Source: Triatoma infestans (Eukaryota > Arthropoda > Insecta > Hemiptera > Reduviidae). From it: a stretch of DNA of 64,000 bases. The notes below the pieces were generated by a model. The model worked only from the letters and a program-made list of their open reading frames with translations. It was not told the origin of the DNA and did no database searches. Below are positions 55,533 through 64,000 of this stretch, piece after piece (the stretch's first letter is position 1; each line of letters begins with the position of its first letter). A program made the position numbers and the translations under genes. Location of the stretch: the NCBI GenBank assembly GCA_011037195.1, contig JAAEAF010000223.1, positions 248,001 through 312,000 on the forward strand, read 5' to 3'.

Positions 55533-56159
55533 TACATAAATATGCAAGCGGTGGGGGGACAAGTACCAAACCTACCCATAGAAACAGGTAGAGAATGATA
55601 ACATTGTTGAGAGCCAATAATGAAAAAAACACATTTGAATTTAAAGTCCTCAATTCCGCAGAAACATCGAAAATATGTTTTTCAGAAAAATTTTGCCTGA
55701 TATCTTCGGGTCCAGACGCTGTCTGTAGTAGTGATATTTTGTTCATAAAAACACATACACTCACATTCGCTAAAAACTCACATTTTCTCGTGCTCTCCAA
55801 AACATTTATTCGAAAATCTGACACGATCACAATAGTTCCTCTTGAGTAAGAGAAAGTAAAAATTATTTATTAATAAAATCGTTCACGAACTTTCAACAGA
55901 AGAAAAATTAAAAATCAACATTAAAAATGCATGAGATATTTTCCACTGGAATAAGTTTGATCCTATCACATGGTTTTGTTGGTTAAAGAGAGGCCCCCCC
56001 TCCAGCTTCCCAGTTAAGCTTATTAAGTTGTTTGGGGGGGATGTGGCGGTATCGGCATGAAGAGGCGGCAACCAAAAAAAAAAAACCGCCAATAATAGAT
56101 GCATTGCGCACATAGTTATCTGCCACGTAACACACTATAGATTTTGGTTTTTCTATTAA
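55533..56159. other. Intergenic DNA with Rep-A end
   Basis: A minus-strand Rep-A terminus lies at about 55800-55862 (CTGACACGATCACAATAGTT, GAGTAAGAGAAAGTAAAAAT). No gene supported. Confidence 0.5.
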
Positions 56160-56580
56160 TATTTTCTATCACTTCTAGAAAGAGGAAGTTTTGCGATCGA
56201 GCCAGATTTTCGATTACGAATTTTCACCGGAAATACACATTTTGAGGTCCCCTGAGTCCAAAGAAGTTGTTTTTAGAAAATGGACTGTGTCTATATAAAC
56301 AGCATAGTTAAAAAACGAAAATTCCATGACATCCGACAGGAACTTTTACTTGCCAAAATTCCTCAACCGGAAGTATCACTTTATAGAATAGATTTTCCAG
56401 TTGTTTTTTTTTTACGATTTTCTCGAAAACAGCTCCAACGATTTTCTTTAAACTTGGTATATCAAACACCAAAATATATAGAGTTACAAATTTTTATTTG
56501 AAACATTTCTCTAGAAAACAAACTGGCGTTGGGATGGGGGATATGTTTTCCTTTAAAGTGTTATTTCAATTGTTGTGATG
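56160..56580 (+). repeat. Rep-A copy, split by the 56.6-kb element
   Basis: TTCACCGGAAATACACATTT, CCCTGAGTCCAAAGAAG, CAACCGGAAGTATCACTTTA and CTCGAAAACAGCTCCAACGA. It stops at TGTTATTTCAATTG and resumes at 57620 after the inverted-repeat element. Confidence 0.8.
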
Positions 56581-56584
56581 GTTG

Positions 56585-57620
56585 GTTCCGCAGAGCTAGA
56601 AAGCATCAGAGACATTTTCCCTCGTAGCCTGTTTCATTTTGTGGTCATCGACCGGTTTCGGGCGTTCGCCCATCTTCAGGATGCGTTTGTCAGAGATTGC
56701 GATAACATAGACTTGCAAGTGCAAATTGAGTTTATACACTGACTGGTCTTTTTAATTGTTGTTAGAACTCTTTGTTTTTAAATGCAATACATTTTTTAAA
56801 TACAAGTTTTTTTTATAGAGAGTATAATGGTGTTGATGAGGAGCGAAATTAGGATTGATTAATTAGACGAGACACTGTTATAATATCGCTATAAGTTACA
56901 CAAACTGCACTGGACTGTAATGATTTTAATAGAATAAAAGGTAGGAGTAGAGATATGACACGATGCGATGTATGCTTGAATCTGATAGATTGATGGCTTA
57001 TATACAGATTCCCCACTCTAGCCTGCTTAAGTGAGAGAGTACCAGAGAGAGTTTGTTTTCTCTCCGTCGGGCTTGTGTTCTCTCTCTTGCCGTTACAGAG
57101 AGTTTTCAATACAAGTTTTTTATAGAGAGTTTTTAAATACAAAAAACTTTGTTGAAAATGTGGCTGGGTCCGCATTGCTGGATAACATCCGGTATTTTAT
57201 CCGTCGTAGCATGCATATTAGTACCGCACAAAAAACTTTGTTTTAAAATACAATTAAAAAGACCAGTCAGTGTATAAACTGAATTGCTCTGCGCAAGTCT
57301 GTGTTATTACACTGTCTGAAAAACGCATCCTAAAGATGGGCGAACGCCTGAAACCGGTCGATGACCACAAAATGAAGCAGGCTGCCATGGAAAATGTCTC
57401 TGATGCTATTTCAATTGTTTTCCTATAATTGTAATATCTAAATAATGTTAATTGAAATTAAATATGCTGCCATAGTGTATAAACTGTGTATAAAGAGTGT
57501 AAAGAGTGTATAAAGTAAATTTGCTCTGTGCAAATCTGTGTTATTACACTGTCTGAAGATGGGCGAACGCCTGAAACCGGTCGATGACCACAAAATGAAG
57601 CAGGCTACCATGGAAAATGT
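56585..57620. mobile_element. Inverted-repeat element with CTGAAGA-hairpin-GAAAC motif
   Basis: The arm at 56600-56760 is the inverse of 57250-57410, both holding the segment GGTCATCGACCGGTTTC, GGCGTTCGCCCATCTT(C/T)AGG and TATACACTGACTGGTCTTTT. A third, shorter copy lies at 57480-57615 in the orientation of the second. In sense orientation the motif is CTGAAGATGGGCGAACGCC then TGAAACCGGTCGATGACC. It splits a Rep-A copy, so it is an insertion. The form resembles the inverted long terminal repeats of Penelope-like elements, but no coding part is found in this one. Confidence 0.6.
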
Positions 57621-58185
57621 CTTTGAAATTTTCTTTAAACTTAGTATATCGACTAATGGTGCTTTTGGGAAAGGGATAGGATTGTGTTCTCCACTAAAGT
57701 GCTATCTGAATTATACCTACAATTCCTCTCATCTAAACAATATTAATTAGAATTAGAAATAAATAAATCGCAAAAAATTCCGAGTTTCATGAAAAAAATG
57801 AGTAACCGGAAGTGCGTTTTTAATTAAAAACAGTTTCCCCCCCTCCCAGTTTTTTACGATTTTCTCCAATAGAAACACCGACAGATTAAATTAAATTTAT
57901 TATACTAACTATGAATACAATGATGTATCACTGTTATTGGGGACTTTTTGTTCTGAGAATGTTCATTTAAAGGAGTTTTGGGTGGAGAGACGAGTGTGTA
58001 CGGTGACCTCAAATTAAGTTATTTTATTTAAGTTTAGATTCTCCCATTTTGGTATAAAAACTGAAGGCAAATATTTAGTAAAAATCATAAGTTTGAAAAA
58101 AAAAAATGTCGATTAAAATTTTGAAAATTGGAGTAAGAGAAAGTAGTGTGAGTGTTTCACACCAGATTTTTTTATTTTATTTTTT
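57620..58185 (+). repeat. Rep-A copy, right part
   Basis: Resumes with TTTCTTTAAACTTAGTATAT, then AACCGGAAGTGCGTTTTTAA near 57802. It ends TTGGAGTAAGAGAAAGTAGT and TGTTTCACACCAG at 58130-58166. Confidence 0.8.
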
Positions 58186-58420
58186 TCTACAGTTGAAATG
58201 AGGAAGGACTTGAACCGGATTTGGTCAAACTGGAATTTGTTGAAGTGGAGGGAATTTTTTTAAATTGCACCACAAAATACGTCTATCTTAATTGCACGAC
58301 TGAAGTGTTGTATTTAACGAAAGAATTGATAGCGATCAGGTCGCTGGTGTTTATTGTTCCCAGTAAATTAAACAAAAAGTCAATCAACAATGCATTGGCA
58401 AAGATTATACAATTTTGAAA

Positions 58421-59658
58421 ATTGGATTTTGAGATTCAGTCATACAAAAGAACTCTTTTTAAATTTTTACCGACGTTTCGGCAAATTTATTGCCTTCTTC
58501 AGGGTCTGTACAAAGGTTTAAATACAAATCAATTAAAAATAGAAACAGAAAATATGAACTTAAAATAAATATTTCAGAATAAAAATTGTTTAAAATAAAC
58601 TATATAAATAAAGGAAATGTAAATGAGTGTGATATTATATAGCGTACAATTAAATTTATTTTAAAATTATTATTGTAGAACAGATCACTATTAAACTACA
58701 TCACAACAATAAAAAAAGTAGCTAAAATTTTCAAGAAATATAACCTTCCCATTGCTCACAAAAACTCCAATCCTCTAAAAAAAACTCTTTTCTAAACTGA
58801 AAGACCCCACACCCACAACTTTATTATCAGATATAATTTATAAAATAAATTGTTTACAATGCCCAGCTACATACATAGGACAAACATCAATATTTAAAAA
58901 ATAGACTGTACCAACATAAATGCGACTGTAAAACTAAAAACTACTGACATGACTACAGCACTAACGAAACATTGCATACAATACAAACATGAATTTGACA
59001 TGGAAAACACTAAAATTCTCTCTATCAACAATAATAATAAAAAAAGAAATATATTTGAAATGATTCATATTAAAAAAGATAAATTATCTATCAATTTTAG
59101 AACAGACACCAAAAACCTATCCCTCAGTTATAACAATCTCCTGGAATTTCCAAAACAACATACAGACTAAGACACGGTTTTCCCATCCGCTCTCCTAGCC
59201 CTTTATAAACCTTGACCCATCCAGTGTCTGTAACACTTGGTGATGGTATGTCACAGGTTAAACTAGTTAATTACTACTGGAATTCTAACTGAAAAATTTT
59301 TGTAAGTACATTTCCTAAGTTACTTCCATACTTTACTCTTATATATGCCACATTAATAGTTGTGATTTAGTTTAATATTGATCTGTTCTACAACAATAGT
59401 TTAAAATAAATTTAAATGTGCTCTAATATATATATATATATCATACTTTTTATTTAGTTTATTTATATAGTTTATTTTAAAAAATTTTTATTCTGGAAAT
59501 ATTTATTTTAAGTTCATATTTTCTGTTGTTTCTATTTTTTATTGATTTCTATTCAAACCTTTGTACAGACCCTGAAGAAGGCAATAAATTTGCCGAAACG
59601 TAGCTTAGAAATTTAAAAAGAGTTCTTTTGTATGACCGACCCTCAAAATCCAATTTAC
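58421..59658 (+). mobile_element. Penelope-like retroelement fragment with inverted LTRs
   Basis: Arms of about 290 bp at 58421-58708 and 59359-59658 are inverted copies of each other. Both hold the segment CCCTGAAGAAGGCAATAAAT and TTGCCGAAACGT (sense on plus at 59570-59600) and AAAGAGTTCTTTTGTATGAC. Between them lie remains of a GIY-YIG endonuclease. Penelope-like elements are known for direct or inverted terminal repeats and a C-terminal GIY-YIG domain. The reverse transcriptase part is missing. Confidence 0.8.
58790..59170 (+). pseudogene. GIY-YIG endonuclease remnant of the Penelope-like element
   Basis: The plus strand gives TLLSDIIYKINCLQCPATYI then GQTSIF, which fits the Penelope form of the GIY-YIG motif with its Cys pair between the two halves. 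After stops and a frame change, ALTKHCIQYKHEFDMENTKI and KRNIFEMIHIKKDKLSINFR follow, as in the C-terminal part of these proteins. Not functional. Confidence 0.75.
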
Positions 59659-60384
59659 AACATTGAATATAGCGGTCGTAACGAACACCAAAAATATTAT
59701 ACAATTTATTAAAGTACTCAATTGTTAATCTAAATGAAATAATATTATCATATATATATTATTTAAATTACGTATTTAAAAAAATTACATAATTACATAA
59801 ATACATAAATCTGATGTTGAAACACTCACATGACTTTCACTTAACTGCAGTTCATCAAAATTATAAAAATGTGCACATTTTCTTTAATCTTGGAACGAGT
59901 TTATTCAGATGTTCTAACACAAATATAGAAATGGTGGGGTTACAATGTTGATTACCCTATCTTCAGCTGACAGAAACACCGAATGTGTTTACACTGCAAT
60001 TTATGGAAGGGAGCGCCAAAATATTACTTAGAAACTCAAATAAAAGTGACAGCTTTATTATATTGTACAGTCAGCTTTTCAAGTTTAAATATATAGTTTC
60101 GAGAAAATTCCCACCCCCCAAAAGTCAGATACATATTCTGTAAGCCGCACTTCCGGTTAGTCGATTTTCTTAAAATTTAGTATACTAGCAATACTTGTAT
60201 ATAAGTGGTGGAACCGTTAATTGTAATCATGGGGTATTTTAGAGGAAAGATCAACGTTTCTCTTCCTTCAGAACCCCACTCCAGAAAAAAAAAGAATCCT
60301 TAAAAAAAAAATATGCTTCAAATAAAAAGGGGTAATAATTTATGGTTGTAGATAGTTGAAATGTGATTGGGTGTGTGTTGTATG
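59659..60384. other. Intergenic DNA with Rep-A traces
   Basis: A minus-strand Rep-A 3' end lies near 59815-59870 (TTGAAACACTCACATGACTT) and another module near 60060-60330 (CGCACTTCCGGTTAGTCGAT). No gene supported. Confidence 0.5.
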
Positions 60385-60680
60385 TTTGTAGTAGCACGAG
60401 CGGTTTTGTAAAAGGGCTTGTAAGTATATATGTTTAAGAGAGTAGTAATAAGAATAATTAAGAACACTGCTAGATTAAATTAATTATATTACTTAAAGAT
60501 ATTTAAATGCTATTCAATAACACAGCAATATGTATATTAATAAACTCTTATGTTTTAACTTATAACTGGCACAGTCCTGATGTGTTCTACCTTCGGTGTC
60601 TACAACAAAACTATATTAATAAAATGATCTAGAATAAAGGCAAATCTCTATCACTGGCATGAGTTTAAGACTGTGTAATG
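60385..60680 (-). repeat. Rep-B copy, inverted
   Basis: TAGCACGAGCGGTTTTGTAA at 60392-60411 and TCTAGAATAAAGGCAAATCT near 60629 are the reverse complement of the Rep-B ends at 33.6-33.85 kb. The middle is diverged. Confidence 0.7.
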
Positions 60681-60729
60681 TGATAACAAGAAGGAAAAGA
60701 TATAATTTTTAAATTATAAAAATTATAAC

Positions 60730-61260
60730 TAGTGGTGCCAGCCAGCCGCTATCATTCAGGTCAAGAGCCAAAGACACCCCGCTAAAACCCTTTCTACAAG
60801 GGTCATTATACGGTCAGTGTACAGAAGCCACCTGGCCGATATGCAAGGGTCAACAAAAACTCAAAAGACCACCTGGCTACAGTCTTTTGATAGCCGCCAC
60901 CATCTGTCGCCACACTGGTCACCGACCTATTCAAGACCTAGGGTCAACACTCGGCAAGAGATGTTTTAGTGTGACTCGTAATTACACACCTGTCAATGTG
61001 TGAGTAATGCCAATATAAACATCTCCCACCGGAGGAGGGGATCAGTATATCATCAATATTTTATCAGCGTTTCAAGAGGATTCTACCAGTCATATACGAC
61101 ATCAGTCTACATATCAGTTCATACTTCGCGAGCGCGTCCCTATCTAAGGTTTTAAACATATTACTATTTAAATCATTTTAAATTAATTGTAGTTTTATCT
61201 TTTTCAAACATTTAATTTATTGTTAAAATATAGTCTATTTTTGTAAATTAGTAGTTCATA
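60730..61260 (+). other. GC-richer block with promoter-like signals, possible solo LTR
   Basis: Unlike the surroundings, 60730-61140 is less AT-rich and lacks long frames. It contains CAATATAAACATC (TATA-like, near 61012) and, about 30 bp later, GGATCAGTATA (initiator-like, near 61040), the spacing of an arthropod core promoter. A solo LTR is one explanation. I see no matching partner in the window. Confidence 0.3.
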
Positions 61261-61640
61261 TTTCGAGTAACAACTCTCTAAAAATCTCTAACTCCCAACC
61301 ATTCGTCGCATCATAACCCTCTTCAAGACATCTGATCCCAATACAAGTGCGATTCCTGAAGCAAGTGTTCTGTCTTTGAAAGCAGAATGCAGACTCTTCG
61401 AAAGAATGCCTTGCTCTAGTGGGGGATTTTCTCTTACAAAAAAAAGTTGGCCTAACGGATACTTGTGCCTTTGTTTCTTTAATTGCAATGACCTTATATT
61501 ACAGAAACTGACTCTAAATACAATATTTTTGAAGGTAAATTCACTATTTATTTTCCAAAACTGCTTCACTTAAATATGATCAAAATTTATTCAATCATTT
61601 TTCAAAACTATTATTTTTGCATTTCTTTCTTCCACCTATA
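61261..61640. other. Unassigned intergenic DNA
   Basis: No gene supported. Confidence 0.5.
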
Positions 61641-61649
61641 TAGTACACG

Positions 61650-62012
61650 AAGTTTCATGAAAATCTTTTTTGAGTCGTTTTTTAAAAATAAAAATAAATT
61701 CCGAAAAACTGAAAAAAAAACATTTAGTAAAGTTTCGTTTGGATGTGGATTTGTATGTGGATGTGGATTTTTGCCCAAAACCTTCGCGTCGGATGCGCGT
61801 GATCGTACGTAAAAGAAATACCAAGTTTTAGCTTCCTGCAAATGTTGTTGTTTTTGAGATATTTTTCCCACACACGCAAATTATTCGCTAAAAACATTTT
61901 TATCGTACTTACGACATATCAAAACCTATATTTCCGGTTTATTCGCAAATTCAGTTATGAAAATTTGACACCATCGTAATACTTCCTCTTACTAGGAAAA
62001 GTAAGAGAAACG
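61650..62012 (+). repeat. Rep-A copy, diverged
   Basis: Internal sequence is diverged, but 61930-62010 holds ATATTTCCGGTTTATTCGCA, ACACCATCGTAATACTTCCT and CTTACTAGGAAAAGTAAGAG, a minus-oriented Rep-A terminus. The strand of the remainder is uncertain. Confidence 0.5.
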
Positions 62013-62089
62013 TAAAAATTATTCGCATGCTGGAATTAAAGACAAAAAATAAATTCAATTTTGAACTACATATCGAAAAGGTTCGCCAT

Positions 62090-62470
62090 CGTTGTACTAT
62101 ATATTTGTTGATTTTAAATATCCTCTCAATTTATGTGCTATATATTTGTTAATTTTAAATATCCTCTCAATTTATTGTACTATATATTTGTTAATTTTAA
62201 ATCTCCTCTCAATTTATTGTACTATATATTTGTTAATTTTAAATATCCTCTCAATTTATTGTACTATATATTTGTTAATTTTAAATATCCTCTCATTTAT
62301 TGTACTATATATTTGTTAATTTTAAATATCCTCTCAATTTCTTGTATTATATATTTGGGTTAAATTTTAATATCCTCCTCAATTTATGTATATAATTTGT
62401 TAATTTTAATAGCCTCTCACAATTTATGTATTATTTTTGATGTGTTAAATTTTTAACTATCCTCTCAATT
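62090..62470. repeat. 42-bp minisatellite, about nine units
   Basis: The unit (ACTATATATTTGTTAATTTT plus AAATATCCTCTCAATTTATTGT) repeats about every 41-42 bp. Units become shorter and more diverged after 62350. Because 42 is divisible by three, it makes long open frames with a 14-residue repeat, which are not genes. Confidence 0.9.
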
Positions 62471-62739
62471 TATAATCAGAATTATGATAACAAAAATGAT
62501 AGGTATTATAAAAAAAATGCACAACAAAAGTAAGTAAAATACTTGTGATAAATATAACATAGTATAATTAACATTATTAATAATAAAATACGAATGCACA
62601 ATGGCACATCACACTGGAATTTACGTATTCTGTCCTTCATTTAATTATTTTTACTGCATATATAAATATAAATTTTTTTTTTATCGTGCAATTACATATT
62701 TGTTGCTTCATTATTCAATATGTCATACTATGAATATTT
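62471..62739. other. AT-rich intergenic DNA
   Basis: Nothing recognised. Confidence 0.5.
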
Positions 62740-63055
62740 TCGTGTGATTTTACTTTTTTCTGCCGCCCGTGAATTCAAATTTTTGTCGTAGAGTTTTCAC
62801 AGCGTCAAAAACACTTATGCTTTCCCCTGATTAAGAGAAACAAGTTTTTAACGAATGGTCTCTGTGTGTATGTGTATTTTTAGACCTCAAACTTTAATAT
62901 TCCTTTTAGTTATCACTACCGCAATTGATTGGGAAATTAAAATCTATCAACTGAAAATGCAGTATTTTACTCAGTGTTTTCGTTTTCTCAGTTTTTCATG
63001 ATTTTGTCCAACAAAAAAAAAAAATTCTCCTGAGCAACACTCATACGACCTTTTC
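62740..63055 (+). repeat. Rep-A copy, diverged
   Basis: GTAGAGTTTTCACAGCGTCA, AACGAATGGTCTCTGTGTGT and CAAACTTTAATATTCCTTTTAG keep the Rep-A block order. Ends CTGAGCAACACTCATACGAC. Confidence 0.55.
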
Positions 63056-63059
63056 TTAT

Positions 63060-64000
63060 ACCTATTAATGATGATACAGAAGAAGCGCCAAGGACAGCGC
63101 AGGAGAATTATAGGGAAGCAAGGAAGATAGAAAAGAGGATCTACAGACAGAAAAAGAGAAGGTTCATGCAAAAGCAACTCGAGGAGATCGAGGAGTATAA
63201 ATGTCCCAACCTCGGAGTATAAAGCTTAGTAAGGAAATGTATAAGAAAGTCAATAACACTAGACAGGTATTTAAACCGAGAACCAATGCCTGTAGAAGCA
63301 AGAACGGTGAGATTGTCAATGATATTCCGGGAGTCTTAAAAAGGTGGACGGAGCACTTTGGTGACCTGTTCGGGAGCCTTGAGGAAGTGGAGGTGGGTGT
63401 CGAGGAGGAACCCCTTAATGCGGAAGATGATAGGGAGGAACTTCTCCCGTCCTAAGATGAGGTGATTGATGCCCTAGAAAAATTAAAAAACAACAAGGCG
63501 GCTGGATCTGATGGTCTACCTGGCGAACTGTTTAAGTGTGCTGGACAAGACTTTATCAAAGAACTGACACACCTCTTGGAGAACATATGGGCCCAAAACA
63601 GAATGCCTGACGACTGGAATACTGGTGTATTATGCCTGATTCATTAAAAGGGAGACCCCCTTATTTGTGATGATTATAGAGGCATCTCCTTATTAAACAC
63701 CGCCTACAAGATTTTGTCAAACATAATATTCAGTAGGATGCTACCCTATGTGGAAAATAATATTAAGGATTATCAATGTGGCTTCACTAAGGGAAAATCC
63801 ACCACTGACCAGATATTTACGTTGCGACAAATTTTGGAAAAAACCACTGAGTATGGCATTACGACACATCACCTCTTCATAGACTTTCAGGCAGCCTATG
63901 ATAAGATTAATAGAAATATGCTGTATAGAGCAATGCATGATCTTGATATCCCGAGAAAGCTGTTTGAAATGGTTAAGGTCACCATGTCCAACCCCAAATG
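63060..64000 (+). pseudogene. Non-LTR reverse transcriptase, enters and runs off the window
   Basis: Begins in the basic linker between endonuclease and RT (YREARKIEKRIYRQKKRRFM near 63100), shifts frame near 63195, then reads MYKKVNNTRQVFKPRTNACR. The RT fingers follow: NNKAAGSDGLPGELFK near 63490, MPDDWNTGVLCLIH near 63604, DDYRGISLLNTAYKILSNII near 63672, GFTKGKSTTDQIFTLRQILE near 63780, and LFIDFQAAYDKINR (first catalytic Asp) near 63873. TAA stops occur at 63453-63455 and 63645-63647. The YADD box would lie beyond 64000. The type resembles the 3' half at 26.6-27.4 kb. Confidence 0.85.

Noticed and set aside
56826..56853. Hammerhead-like GATGAGGAGCGAAA
   Set aside because: The stem between the two core boxes would be too short, and the first core base does not fit.
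62092..62363. Two frames of 75-76 residues with a regular repeat
   Set aside because: They result from a 42-bp minisatellite, whose unit length is a multiple of three.

Overview
The window looks like AT-rich nuclear DNA of an arthropod, most likely an insect. One host gene is recognisable: a facilitated trehalose/sugar transporter of the Tret1-like type so common in insects, with a GT-AG intron. Nearly everything else is transposable elements in many states of decay, nested in each other. I cannot name the species; a sap-feeding hemipteran is only a guess.

The most informative region is 10777-21322, a Polinton/Maverick (adintovirus-like) element. It has near-identical outer terminal inverted repeats and a 6-bp target duplication with one mismatch. 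It keeps the virion module: double jelly-roll major capsid protein, penton-like minor capsid protein, adenain-like protease, a PLA2-domain virion protein and an A32/FtsK-type packaging ATPase. It also keeps a DUF8207-like protein, a fibre-like protein, a chromodomain integrase (one frameshift) and several unassigned genes. At its left end is a broken gene that joins an unassigned conserved N-terminal half to a C-terminal BIR (IAP-type) zinc domain. No protein-primed DNA polymerase B is present and there is no room for one, so this copy is internally deleted and not autonomous. A small gene lies just inside the right repeat, and a decayed homologue faces it just inside the left repeat.

Region by region: 1-3.2 kb holds a dispersed repeat (called Rep-A here), a tRNA-derived SINE and an 82-bp minisatellite. 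3.24-5.30 kb is a 5'-truncated Jockey-like non-LTR element with an 11-bp target duplication. 5.3-10.7 kb is mostly unassigned with retrotransposon scraps. 10.78-21.32 kb is the Polinton. 21.3-37 kb holds non-LTR fragments (24.4, 26.6 and 29.7 kb, the last with a 14-bp target duplication), two more SINE copies, Rep-A blocks and a 540-bp recent tandem duplication. 37.3-41.75 kb is the transporter on the minus strand. 43.6-45.3 kb is a Helitron with both termini but only part of its helicase. 45.3-48.4 kb is a decayed Gypsy element. 48.6-49.4 kb is a mariner relic inside Rep-A. 52.2-55.5 kb is a complete pogo/Tigger element with both TIRs, TA duplication and an intron; it carries a 1-kb Rep-A insertion. 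56.6-57.6 kb holds inverted repeats with a CTGAAGA-hairpin-GAAAC motif. 58.4-59.7 kb is a Penelope-like fragment with inverted long terminal repeats and GIY-YIG endonuclease remains. 62.1-62.5 kb is a 42-bp minisatellite, and a non-LTR element enters at 63.06 kb and runs off the end.

Rep-A is the dominant unexplained feature: a modular, AT-rich, apparently non-coding repeat seen more than a dozen times on both strands, with recurring CCGGAAGT and ACTTTCTCTTACTCC blocks. Its copies are nested with Tigger and mariner, which shows that it has been mobile.
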